This document shows, piece after piece, positions 28,306 to 37,326 of a DNA stretch of 43,319 bases. A model generated the notes under the pieces. It made no database searches and was not told the origin of the DNA. It saw only the letters and a list, made by a program, of their open reading frames with translations. A program made the translations under genes and the position numbers. The stretch comes from an uncultured Bacillota bacterium. GTDB taxonomy: Bacteria > Bacillota_I > Bacilli_A > RFN20 > CAG-631. The stretch's first letter is position 1. Every line of letters starts with the position of its first letter. The stretch spans positions 1 through 43,319 of the forward strand of contig CABUID010000016.1 in assembly GCA_902491575.1 (NCBI GenBank), written 5' to 3'.

Positions 28306-29961
28306 CTATTTTCTAGTTTTTCTTAAAATGGGAGATGTTTCCTCTATTACTGCGTTTTTTTTTCTATCTATATATTCGTCGTAATTTCCAGAAAAAACTT
28401 CCATTTGTTTATTTTCTAAATTCCAAATTTTATTTGTCATTTTTTCTAAGAAATATCTATCATGTGATACAAATAATAAAGTTCCTGAATAATTCATTAA
28501 GTTTTCTTCTAAAACTTCTCTGGAATTTAAATCCAAATGATTTGTTGGCTCATCTAAAACAAGTAAATTAAGGTTTTGATTCATTAAAATACATAGTTTT
28601 AGCCTTATTTTTTCACCACCAGATAATACTTTTATTTTTTTATAAACATCATCACTAGTGAACAACATTGATGCTAATTTATTTCGTGCTTCACCTTGAT
28701 TCATACTATCGAATGACTGAATAAATGTTTCTAATATTGTTTTTTCTTCATCTTCAAAAGATGTATCTTGTGTCAAATATCCAATTTTTGCAGTTGATGA
28801 AATTTCAATTATTCCATCATCAGGCATTTCTTGACCTAATAAAATTTTTAATAACGTAGTCTTACCAGAACCATTTTCACCAATTATTCCAATTCTGTCT
28901 CCCTTTTCAATAGTTAAATCTATATCAGAAAATAATTCTTTTTGTTCAAAAGATTTTGCAATTCCAACTGCTTCTAAAAGTGTTGCTCCTGAACGACTTC
29001 CAGAAAATTCATTCATTCTCATACTTTTTTTCTCAAAAATTGGTTTATCTATTTTTTCCATTTTATTTAATCTGTTTTCAATTTTATTTGCAACACCTCT
29101 CAAAATTTGTGAATTCATTGATTTTAAACGTCTTACTTGCATTTCCATTCTGTGTGTTATGTATTGATTATTTTCATAAGCTTTATATCTTTCTAAAAAT
29201 CTTTGCTCTTTATCTTGTATATACTTAGAATAGTTACCATCATATTCTTCTATTCCATCCGTATCTAATTCAAGCACTCTGCCTATTACATGATCTAAGA
29301 AGTATCTATCGTGTGATACAACTAACACACTTCCTTTATACTGTTTTATATAATCTTCTAACCACTCCAATGTTTTAATATCTAAGTTATTAGTAGGTTC
29401 GTCCAACAATAATATTTCTGGTTCTTCTAACAACATTTTTGCAACAAGCACTCTAGTCTTTTCGCCACCACTACATTTATCAAAGATAGAATTTGATAAA
29501 TCTTCAGTTATATTCAAACCATTTTTTATCTTTTCAACTTTACTGCTAATTGAATAGCCATTATTTTTATCAAATGCTTCCTGTAATCTTCCATACTTTT
29601 CTAATAGTTTATTCATATCATTTTCATTTAATGAGGTTGCTAATAGTTCTTCTAATGCTCTCATATCTTTTTCAATTGACATAACTTTTTCAAATGGTAA
29701 ATACAAAACATCTTGAACAGTCATATTAGGATATTCAGGAATTTGTTCTAAATAGCCCATTGAACATTTTTTAAAAAATTGGATATTTCCAGAATCTGGT
29801 GTTTCTAATCCTTTTAATATTTTTAATAAAGTAGATTTGCCTGTCCCATTTCTGCCTAAAAGTCCAACAACTTCTCCTTCTTTTAAATCAAAACTTACAT
29901 TATCAAATATTACATCAGCACCATAAGACTTTTTTAAATTATTAGCTTTAAAAATTACCAT
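28306..29961 (-). CDS. Second ABC-F ATPase
   Basis: Start at ATG 29961 (MVIFKANNLKKSYG), with AAAGGAG 8 bases upstream; an in-frame GTG at 29970 lies too close to it. 551 residues, two ABC domains: GRNGTGKST and GENGSGKTT, CSGGEKTRV and LSGGEKIRL, LLLDEPTNNLD and LVLDEPTNHLD. The linker (about 240-305) is charged (FLERYKAYENNQ, MRRLKSM-like). It has its own extended -10 promoter. As in the other operon, it sits among antibiotic-type biosynthesis genes and probably protects the ribosome from the product. Confidence 0.92.
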   Translation of the reverse strand: MVIFKANNLKKSYGADVIFDNVSFDLKEGEVVGLLGRNGTGKSTLLKILKGLETPDSGNIQFFKKCSMGYLEQIPEYPNMTVQDVLYLPFEKVMSIEKDMRALEELLATSLNENDMNKLLEKYGRLQEAFDKNNGYSISSKVEKIKNGLNITEDLSNSIFDKCSGGEKTRVLVAKMLLEEPEILLLDEPTNNLDIKTLEWLEDYIKQYKGSVLVVSHDRYFLDHVIGRVLELDTDGIEEYDGNYSKYIQDKEQRFLERYKAYENNQYITHRMEMQVRRLKSMNSQILRGVANKIENRLNKMEKIDKPIFEKKSMRMNEFSGSRSGATLLEAVGIAKSFEQKELFSDIDLTIEKGDRIGIIGENGSGKTTLLKILLGQEMPDDGIIEISSTAKIGYLTQDTSFEDEEKTILETFIQSFDSMNQGEARNKLASMLFTSDDVYKKIKVLSGGEKIRLKLCILMNQNLNLLVLDEPTNHLDLNSREVLEENLMNYSGTLLFVSHDRYFLEKMTNKIWNLENKQMEVFSGNYDEYIDRKKNAVIEETSPILRKTRK

Positions 29962-29987
29962 ATAAATCACTCCTTTTTCGTTGATAT

Positions 29988-29998
29988 ATTATACCACA
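29988..29998 (-). promoter_or_regulatory. Extended -10 promoter of the second ABC-F gene
   Basis: Minus-strand TGTGG-TATAAT (TATAAT 29993-29988). The same string precedes the first ABC-F gene and also occurs antisense inside the HTH modules. No clear -35. Confidence 0.5.
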
Positions 29999-30013
29999 AG
30001 TTTGTGTTTTTTT

Positions 30014-31291
30014 TTATTTTTCTTCTAAAATATAACAACCATATACATTTATTTTTGATTTTTCTCTGATATTAATGATTTTTTTAGTACATTTTATCAA
30101 ATCGTATACATAAAATCTCTTATTTAACAATAGATTTTTTAAATCAATAATACATTCTTCATTACATTCAATATAAAAAATTTTTTTAGATTTTGACCAA
30201 ATTTTATAAACCTTCAAACTTTTTTCTTTCTTTAATTTTCTGGATAAAAATTTCCTTATGTTTTTTAGTTCATTAAATATAAATAGTGGATGCTTTAATA
30301 AATTTATTATTCTTTCAATTATTTTATTGATTTCGTGAGTATGCTTATTTGTACTATTGTTGTTATATTCTATACTTAATTCTTCTGTTGACATTTCTTC
30401 AAACCCATCAAATTGAAAGTTAAGATTATTTTTGTTGTAAAAATCAATAATTCTTTCGTAATCAGAATTTATAATTATATCATCCCACCACCAACTCATT
30501 GCTGAATAAGTCAGTTTTAAAAAGTATGAACCCCATAATCCTGAAGTAAAATATAATTTGCTACCATAATCATCTATATATGAATAATCAGAGTTTTTTG
30601 CATATTCACCAAAATATAAAATTTCTTTATAAGCTTTCATTGCGTATTGTAAATTTTCAAATGCACTTTCGCTTGGAAAACTATAAAAATGAAGATCAAC
30701 GTAACAATTTAACTTTTCTCTATACAAATCATATTTTTGGTAGTTTGAAATACTACATGTAAAAATATATTTCTGATATTTTTTTGATAATATGTTAATT
30801 AACTTATTACACCAATTTATTAAAACATTATCATTACAATTAACCTGATCTATTTCATTCATTATTTCAATAAACTTTATATTATTATATTCAATAATAC
30901 TATCTAGCACATAATTTATATCTTCAACTAGAACATTATTAATTTTTTTAAAAAATGATGATACTTTTTTATCAATAGGTTGATATTTATTAAAATTCCA
31001 TGAAAAGTTTTTATCATTAATATCTAAATAATTGATTTTATTAAAATCAGTGAAATTTAGCAAAGATATTATTATATTAATATTTTTTGTTGAGGCATAA
31101 TGAGCAATATGTTTTAGTGTTATTACATCTTTTTTATTATAAATACAATTTAATCCCCATTTACTAAAAATAATTCTTATAATTTTTATCTTGTGTTTAT
31201 CACACCAATCTATATAATCCACATATTTTTCTAAAGCATTGGAATCTGATGGATTCCAGCAAAAATTCATGCCGATGGTTGTATTCTTCAT
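30014..31291 (-). CDS. Clan GH-A glycosidase-like TIM-barrel protein
   Basis: Start at ATG 31291 (MKNTTIGMNFCWN) after AAAGGTGA; the in-frame GTG 31300 is less likely. 425 residues. The barrel-like N-terminal part contains KIIRIIFSKWGLN, FIEIMNEIDQVN with the Asn-Glu acid/base pair, LHFYSFPSESAF and EILYFGEYAKNS with a probable nucleophile Glu, as in GH5/GH2-like families. No signal peptide, so it acts in the cytoplasm. It may trim or transglycosylate a pathway saccharide; unusual inside such an operon. Confidence 0.65.
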   Translation of the reverse strand: MKNTTIGMNFCWNPSDSNALEKYVDYIDWCDKHKIKIIRIIFSKWGLNCIYNKKDVITLKHIAHYASTKNINIIISLLNFTDFNKINYLDINDKNFSWNFNKYQPIDKKVSSFFKKINNVLVEDINYVLDSIIEYNNIKFIEIMNEIDQVNCNDNVLINWCNKLINILSKKYQKYIFTCSISNYQKYDLYREKLNCYVDLHFYSFPSESAFENLQYAMKAYKEILYFGEYAKNSDYSYIDDYGSKLYFTSGLWGSYFLKLTYSAMSWWWDDIIINSDYERIIDFYNKNNLNFQFDGFEEMSTEELSIEYNNNSTNKHTHEINKIIERIINLLKHPLFIFNELKNIRKFLSRKLKKEKSLKVYKIWSKSKKIFYIECNEECIIDLKNLLLNKRFYVYDLIKCTKKIINIREKSKINVYGCYILEEK

Positions 31292-31296
31292 ATTCT

Positions 31297-32598
31297 TCAC
31301 CTTTTTAAAGATAATACTCTGTTTTTTATCAATTGTTTATCTTCATCTAACATATCAACAGCTGTTTTCAAAAGTTCATCTAAATAAAATTTCTCTTTAC
31401 AACAGGTATTTTCGTTATATATATACTTTTGCCCAATGCATCCAGATAAACACATTGGATACAATTTGCATTTTTGACATTTGTCAAAATATAATGTATT
31501 ACACCAAATATTATAATTTTTACTAGAAAAGTCAATTCCACTATAAATATCTCCAATTTTATTTAATTCATCATCTGGACACATTTGACATTTTGTAATT
31601 ATACCAGCAGGTCCAATTACAAGTGAATCATCATTAGAAGCATAACAATTGTTCTTTTTATATGTTAAAGGGAGTCCATTAACACCTTGAATATGATTAT
31701 ATTTCTTTAATAATTTGAAAAATTCAATTGAATAATTTCCTATTTGTCGCATTTCTATAAGTTCTTCTTTTGTTAAATTTTGATTTTTAGGTGTTTTAAA
31801 AACAACGCCTAAATATAATAGAAGATTTTTATTACCATGATGTTTTTTTAGTATTTCTTGAACTAACAACATTGCATCATTAAAATTTTCCTTTGTTATA
31901 TTAAATCTTATTTGCACGATTATATTTTTATTTAACAAGCAATCAATCATATCCAAATTATGCTGAAAGGCATCAAAATTCTTTATTTTATAGTCCTTAC
32001 TTTTATTGTGTTGTTCTTTATTACCATCAAAAGCAAACTCTATTTTATTTAAATGCCAATTTTCTATTGCATACTCAATGTCATCTTTATCAAGCAGTGA
32101 CAAATTAGTTGCTATACTTGCTTGATAACTTATGCCATTCTCATTACTGAACTCAATCAAACTTTTAGATATTTTATCAATAATATCTCTGCGAACTAAT
32201 GGTTCTCCTCCAAACCAATATACTCTTATTTTCTTTTTTTCTTGGCTTTCTTGCTTAATGAAATTTATTGTTTGTTCAACAACCTCATCACTCATATCAT
32301 ATCTTGGTGAATCATTTTCATAACAAAAAGAGCAATTAGCATTACATTTAGTAGTTGGTAAAATAGTAAAACGTTTATAATCTTTTTCTTTTGATAAATA
32401 TTCACTTCGTTTATTAACAACTTCTTCAAATTCATTAAAATCATCAGCAACAAGAAAACCATTTGATACCAAGTCAGAATAATGATTAGCAAACAAATTA
32501 TCATAGTTGTCAAATGTAATTAGTTTCGAATTCTTAGTATTGTATATAAAATTCAAACCATTGTGTTGGAATTTTATATTATAAAATGATTCTTTCAT
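31297..32598 (-). CDS. Radical SAM/SPASM enzyme (sulfatase-maturase/RiPP-maturase type)
   Basis: 433 residues. TKCNANCSFCYEND is the radical SAM CxxxCxxC motif, YWFGGEPLVR the SAM site, and the C-terminal region has the SPASM cysteine set (CQMCPDDE, FDKCQKCKLYPMCLSGCIGQ, CCKEKF). The N-terminal 80 residues precede the core and may bind a partner peptide or substrate. Related enzymes modify peptides or proteins; others oxidise alcohols of sugars. GGAGG precedes ATG 32598. It stops within the ribosome site of the GH-A-like gene. Confidence 0.88.
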   Translation of the reverse strand: MKESFYNIKFQHNGLNFIYNTKNSKLITFDNYDNLFANHYSDLVSNGFLVADDFNEFEEVVNKRSEYLSKEKDYKRFTILPTTKCNANCSFCYENDSPRYDMSDEVVEQTINFIKQESQEKKKIRVYWFGGEPLVRRDIIDKISKSLIEFSNENGISYQASIATNLSLLDKDDIEYAIENWHLNKIEFAFDGNKEQHNKSKDYKIKNFDAFQHNLDMIDCLLNKNIIVQIRFNITKENFNDAMLLVQEILKKHHGNKNLLLYLGVVFKTPKNQNLTKEELIEMRQIGNYSIEFFKLLKKYNHIQGVNGLPLTYKKNNCYASNDDSLVIGPAGIITKCQMCPDDELNKIGDIYSGIDFSSKNYNIWCNTLYFDKCQKCKLYPMCLSGCIGQKYIYNENTCCKEKFYLDELLKTAVDMLDEDKQLIKNRVLSLKR

Positions 32599-32607
32599 AT
32601 TGTCCTC

Positions 32608-33336
32608 CTATATTATAAGTGATAATCCACCATCAATCACTATACTCTCACCAGTAATATATTTTGCATGATCAGATATTAAAAATAGTATCAAATCAGC
32701 AACTTCATCTGGTTTTCCATGTCTTTTCATGGGAATATTCATTGCAGCTTCATTTATCAATTCATTATTATTTAAATCTTTTCTTAGTAAAGGTGTATCA
32801 ATAGAACCAGGTTCAACACAATTGACCCTTATATTACAAGATGCTAATTGATAAGCCAATTCTTTTGAAATCATTTTAATGGCTGATTTTGATGAAGAAT
32901 AATGAACTATATCTCTAATTATTTCAGTATGAATTGAGGTAACATTAACAATTGACTGATTATTTATTGGAGTTAATTTCATTAATTTAATTATTTCTCT
33001 TTCTATAAAAAATATCGACTTCACAGTAGCATTATACATCTTATCCCATTGCATATAATCAATATTATCAATAGTAACATTTTCTTGATATCCTATTGTA
33101 TTAATAATAAATTTAACCACCAATTTTTGATTATTAATTTTTAACTTAATAAACTTTTTTGCATTTTCAAAATCGCTTAAATCTAGCTGATAAAATTCAT
33201 CTTTTTTATTCAATAAATCAACTGGTGATTTATCCAATATTATTAACTTTAATTCAGGATAAGTATTCCTTATCTTTTGGTATGTTGCTTTGCCTATACC
33301 CGAAGCAGCCCCAAATAAAAATCCTATTTCTTGCAT
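32608..33336 (-). CDS. Short-chain dehydrogenase/reductase
   Basis: 242 residues. FLFGAASGIGKATYQ is the NAD(P)-binding TGxxxGxG-type motif, IINTIGYQ corresponds to the NAG strand, VNVTSIH gives the catalytic Ser region and HYSSSKSAI the YxxxK pair; the end GESIVIDGGLSLI is typical. It oxidises or reduces a hydroxyl/keto group, probably on a sugar intermediate made by the flanking radical SAM enzymes. GGAGATGAC precedes ATG 33336. Confidence 0.93.
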   Translation of the reverse strand: MQEIGFLFGAASGIGKATYQKIRNTYPELKLIILDKSPVDLLNKKDEFYQLDLSDFENAKKFIKLKINNQKLVVKFIINTIGYQENVTIDNIDYMQWDKMYNATVKSIFFIEREIIKLMKLTPINNQSIVNVTSIHTEIIRDIVHYSSSKSAIKMISKELAYQLASCNIRVNCVEPGSIDTPLLRKDLNNNELINEAAMNIPMKRHGKPDEVADLILFLISDHAKYITGESIVIDGGLSLII

Positions 33337-33354
33337 ATTGTCATCTCCTTACTA

Positions 33355-34434
33355 TTATCTTATATAATCATTTGGTGATATTTCTTTTGGCGTTGATTCC
33401 CACTTGAATGATACTGGATTTGAATCTCCAGAGCAATATTTACACAACTCAACAGGTCTATCTATATATTTAAGAACTAATTTTCTGCTTTTAAAAGATG
33501 TTATTTCTTTATTTGTTTCTGGATAATTGTATTGAAATTTATTATTAAAAATATTAATAAAGATTGATGGTGCACATCTACTTATAACACCATTATATAT
33601 AATAATACATTTTTCACATTCCTTTGCCACATCTTCAAAGTCTGTTGATTCATTCTCATTTAAAATTTTATTAAATCTATCACCTAGTCTAAATATTTCA
33701 TAACTTACACCATTTTTCATAAGTCTTGATTCAACCTCATTTATTCTCTTCATCATTGGTGGATATAATGAAATTGAAATTGAAATATTTAACCTTGATA
33801 ACTCTTTTAAAAATTCTTCTGATTTTGATAATAATAATATTCCATTTGTTATTATTTTCATGTTTGAATATGGATATATTTGTTTTGTATATTTAATATA
33901 GTCTAAAATGTCATCACACAACAAAGGTTCTCCACCTAAAAATCTAAACTCAAATATTTTAAAACCTAATTTATTAATATTATTAATATCTTTTTTGTAT
34001 TGTTCTAAATCATAAAATTTTTCTTCGGCTTGTAGGTTTGAAAAATGATAACATCTATTACATTTTAAATTACAATGTATTGCAATTGGTATTTGAATTT
34101 TATCGATCCAATAATAGTCTAAATATTTTGATATAACGCCATCAATATTATCAACTTTGTTGGTATATATATAGCTAAGCTTATTTATGTCATATATATA
34201 TACATTTTTTTTATCAAAATTTAGTGAAGTAATTATCAATTCTCTCTTTTTTTCGTTTAGTGATGATGGTAACACCAAAATTGAATTGTCAAATTCTTTA
34301 TTTGTGATATTTAAATCTTCATAATTATTAAAGTATATTTTAGTATACATATCATATACTTTTGTAAAAGTAAGATTTAAAAAATCACTAAATTCATCTT
34401 TCTCATTATCTATCATTATTATTGCATTTTGCAT
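33355..34434 (-). CDS. Radical SAM enzyme, SPASM-like C-terminus
   Basis: Start at ATG 34434 (MQNAIIMIDNEKDEF), 6 bases after GGAGG, giving 359 residues and a 29-base overlap with the upstream gene. The first 115 residues form a separate N-terminal domain. IHCNLKCNRCYHFSNL is the 4Fe-4S motif and FRFLGGEPLLCDD the SAM site; later cysteines (CEKCIIIYNG, SRCAPS, CKYCSG) suggest an extra cluster. Substrate unknown; between SDR and GNAT-like genes. Confidence 0.85.
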   Translation of the reverse strand: MQNAIIMIDNEKDEFSDFLNLTFTKVYDMYTKIYFNNYEDLNITNKEFDNSILVLPSSLNEKKRELIITSLNFDKKNVYIYDINKLSYIYTNKVDNIDGVISKYLDYYWIDKIQIPIAIHCNLKCNRCYHFSNLQAEEKFYDLEQYKKDINNINKLGFKIFEFRFLGGEPLLCDDILDYIKYTKQIYPYSNMKIITNGILLLSKSEEFLKELSRLNISISISLYPPMMKRINEVESRLMKNGVSYEIFRLGDRFNKILNENESTDFEDVAKECEKCIIIYNGVISRCAPSIFINIFNNKFQYNYPETNKEITSFKSRKLVLKYIDRPVELCKYCSGDSNPVSFKWESTPKEISPNDYIR

Positions 34435-35464
34435 GATTTCCTCCATTATTACGTTTAATTATTATACATAGAAATTTTTTTACAAGTTGTTTTGCTTGTT
34501 TTACTAATCCTCTAAACGATAATTTTATTTTTACAAAAACATTTGGGTTTATATAAATATTGTAATTTTTTGAATTTTCTATGCTAAAATGTTTTTTTAA
34601 TAAACTATTTCCTCTTGAAAAATCAAAAACATTATATTCTTTATCCTTCAAATAATTTAACAAATGATATATTACCAATTTACCTGGCTGAAAACGACTA
34701 TATTCCTTATCAAATGCCATATGATATGCCATAAAATTACTAGGAGTGGCTATCAATCCAATCATGTGAGCTATTGGAATATTATTATAGTATAAAATAC
34801 AAAGCATACTATAATCAGTTTTAGAAATATTTCTAAATAATTCTCTTGCCTTCTCATCAACAAATAAAGCTTTACTCTTTTTTATTTTATTGCTTCTACT
34901 TTCTATGTCAAAAATTATATCTATGTAATCTTGTACATCCTTTCCAGATATAATTTTAAATGATAAGTTGTTATTTTTTCTCAATATACTTTCAATATAT
35001 CTTTTTTCTTTTCTTTTAATAACAGAATCTAAATCCTGGTTTAAGGAAACAAATGGATTATCTGAAGCAAATTCTGTAATACACTTTTGCTCTTTTATAC
35101 AATTTATATTAAAATTGCATTCTAATAAAGTAATTGTTTTTTTACTTTCTATGCAATATTTTTCTAAAGTTTTAATAATTTCTCTTATATCACCATCATA
35201 TAGAAAAGAAACTTTATCTAAATATCTTCCACCTATAACTACCGAATTTTTAAAGGGCATTTTTATTAAAGGTAAAATAAATTGTATTGAATTATTATTA
35301 TAACCTTTTAATATAGTATATTGATGACTTTGATAAACTGAAATATAATTTTGAAACCACCATAAAGAATTGAAATAATTTCGAGTAGCATTTTGTTGCC
35401 ATAGTTTTTTCCATTCCTCTTTTGTTTTAGTATCAAGTTTATCTATTTCTTTTATAATTAACAT
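34406..35464 (-). CDS. GNAT/FemAB-like (BioF2-type) acyltransferase, 352 aa
   Basis: NATRNYFNSLWWFQNYISVY and LPLIKMPFKNSVVIGGRYL at the N-terminal side, a helical middle, then CILYYNNIPIAHMIGLIATP and NFMAYHMAFDKEYSRFQPGK with a VFDFSRG strand: this is the CelD/BcsL-BioF2 GNAT pattern. These proteins acylate amino groups of sugars or carrier-bound precursors. It overlaps the GT2 gene by 26 bases. Acyl donor unknown. Confidence 0.82.
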   Translation of the reverse strand: MLIIKEIDKLDTKTKEEWKKLWQQNATRNYFNSLWWFQNYISVYQSHQYTILKGYNNNSIQFILPLIKMPFKNSVVIGGRYLDKVSFLYDGDIREIIKTLEKYCIESKKTITLLECNFNINCIKEQKCITEFASDNPFVSLNQDLDSVIKRKEKRYIESILRKNNNLSFKIISGKDVQDYIDIIFDIESRSNKIKKSKALFVDEKARELFRNISKTDYSMLCILYYNNIPIAHMIGLIATPSNFMAYHMAFDKEYSRFQPGKLVIYHLLNYLKDKEYNVFDFSRGNSLLKKHFSIENSKNYNIYINPNVFVKIKLSFRGLVKQAKQLVKKFLCIIIKRNNGGNHAKCNNNDR

Positions 35465-36269
35465 AGCTCTTATACCTCACAATATCATAAATATCCGTCA
35501 AATCACTGCTTTTTTTCTTCAACACTATAAATAATTTATACTTAATAAGTTTTAAGAAGAGTCTTATCTTGTGATATTTTTTATCTAATAGATAATCACT
35601 CTTTCCTTGAATTTCTATTCTTTTTATAGCAACTTCATAATTACCAGTCCAGTAATGAATAACATATAATTTAGGATCATATATCATATTAATATCATTT
35701 TTTCGTGCTATATCCTGTATTAAAACATCTTCATTAGCACCTAATTTACTACCGTCATGACCGAAATTATTATTGAATCCATTTACTTTGTTGAAAGTTT
35801 CTTTTGTCATAACTAATAGACATCCACCCAAATATTTATATTTTGGTAATATTTTTTTATCATCACCAAAATCTTTCATTCCAGCAATATATTGATATTT
35901 GATAGGTAAAAACTTAGGAATTTCCTTTGGGATTATTTTACCACCAACTATTGCTTTCAATGATTTATTGTTAGCGTAGCTATTTAAAACTCCGAAAAAC
36001 GAAGATTTGGGTATTATATCATCATCTAAAAACACTAATAACTCATTAGAAGCTTCCCTCGCACCTCTGTTTCTTGCATTACTTAATCCTGTTTTTTCTT
36101 CATGATAATAATGAATTGCTTTATTCTTCTTATATTGCTGCAATGCTTTATTTTCACTATTATCAATAAGAATTATTTCATTTTCATTAAGATGTTTTAT
36201 TAAAGAATTTAGTAATTCATTCAATTTTCTTGATTTTCCTATTGAAGAAATTATATATGATACTTTCAT
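35439..36269 (-). CDS. Family 2 glycosyltransferase
   Basis: 276 residues. VSYIISSIGKSRKLNELLNS begins a GT-A nucleotide-binding fold, TGLSNARNRGAREA and LLVFLDDDIIPKSSF hold the donor/metal-binding aspartates, and KLGANEDVLIQDIARK corresponds to the catalytic ED region. It transfers one sugar residue in the pathway. AGGTGAAATCA precedes ATG 36269. Confidence 0.92.
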   Translation of the reverse strand: MKVSYIISSIGKSRKLNELLNSLIKHLNENEIILIDNSENKALQQYKKNKAIHYYHEEKTGLSNARNRGAREASNELLVFLDDDIIPKSSFFGVLNSYANNKSLKAIVGGKIIPKEIPKFLPIKYQYIAGMKDFGDDKKILPKYKYLGGCLLVMTKETFNKVNGFNNNFGHDGSKLGANEDVLIQDIARKNDINMIYDPKLYVIHYWTGNYEVAIKRIEIQGKSDYLLDKKYHKIRLFLKLIKYKLFIVLKKKSSDLTDIYDIVRYKSYVNYKRNR

Positions 36270-36280
36270 ATTGATTTCAC

Positions 36281-37318
36281 CTAACCTTTATGATTTTCAA
36301 CACACTTTTCGCAGTATTTCGTTACTACAGGATCATTAATAAATCTTTTTCGCATTTGTTGCATATAAACATTATTCCAAATATCTTCCTTATCATTTAT
36401 ATTTCCATATTCACTAGATGGATTAATAACTCTTCCACAACTTCCCATGTTTCCATAAGCATCAAATGATAAATTTTTAAAATACCAGTCACAATTTTTA
36501 CAATAATTACTTTTGGTGATTTTGTGTGGTAAATTTGTCTTTGTACGAATATTTGATTTTGCATAATTATATAACTCATCTATCTTATCATTAAAATCAT
36601 CTAAATCTGTTAATGCGTCTTTAATATCAAAATCTATGTATCTATGTAAATCAATTCTATCTACATTCAAATTATCACAAAACTTTAAAAATTCATAACT
36701 ACTGTTCATAAACTCATGACTACAAACACCACTAACTACAATTTCTGCTTTTGATTTATACTTCTTTTTAGCTTCAACAAGTCTTTTTATGTTTGATACT
36801 GTTTTATCAAATATAACATTTTTAACCTTACATATTGAACTATATTCTTCTGAGTTTGATGCATTTAAACTTATAGATATTTGATTTAACATTTTTTCTT
36901 TCATTAAAAATTCAATTAAATCATCATTTAATAAAGTTCCATTTGTAATAATATTTATTTTCTTTTTGTTTTTAGATGTTAATTTTATTATTTCTTTAAA
37001 TTGTGGATGAAGTAGTGGCTCACCTACACCACCTAACATTACAAAAACTGATTCTGGGAACTTCTTATATATTTTTTCAAGCATATCTAAGCTTATAAAT
37101 TTTTTGCTAAGTTGTTTTTGATACTCAAAGTCATTATTTTTTCCAGAATGATGAGGACACATTTCGCATCTTAAATTGCATAAATCTGATACATAAATAA
37201 GCAACCAAATAGGTCTATAATTTAAAATTGTATCCTTTTTATTACTCTTTTTGTATAAGTAATAATTGTAAATTTGTTTAATACTAAATCCATACTTCAA
37301 GTTTTTTAAATTCACCAT
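36281..37318 (-). CDS. Radical SAM/SPASM enzyme, third of the leftward operon
   Basis: 345 residues. VSDLCNLRCEMCPHHSGKN is the CxxxCxxC motif (preceded by IWLLIYVSD), VMLGGVGEPLLHP the SAM site and NIITNGTLL the following strand. The C-terminal end has a SPASM-like set (CKNCDW, MGSCGRVI, YCEKCVENH). Resembles SPASM dehydrogenases of aminoglycoside pathways (BtrN/NeoN-type chemistry), but the assignment is only by domain and context. Confidence 0.87.
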   Translation of the reverse strand: MVNLKNLKYGFSIKQIYNYYLYKKSNKKDTILNYRPIWLLIYVSDLCNLRCEMCPHHSGKNNDFEYQKQLSKKFISLDMLEKIYKKFPESVFVMLGGVGEPLLHPQFKEIIKLTSKNKKKINIITNGTLLNDDLIEFLMKEKMLNQISISLNASNSEEYSSICKVKNVIFDKTVSNIKRLVEAKKKYKSKAEIVVSGVCSHEFMNSSYEFLKFCDNLNVDRIDLHRYIDFDIKDALTDLDDFNDKIDELYNYAKSNIRTKTNLPHKITKSNYCKNCDWYFKNLSFDAYGNMGSCGRVINPSSEYGNINDKEDIWNNVYMQQMRKRFINDPVVTKYCEKCVENHKG

Positions 37319-37326
37319 TTTTTCAC

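Noticed and set aside
34968..35303. 111-aa plus-strand frame in the leftward GNAT gene
   Set aside because: Antisense shadow; hydrophobic low-complexity translation with no start signals.
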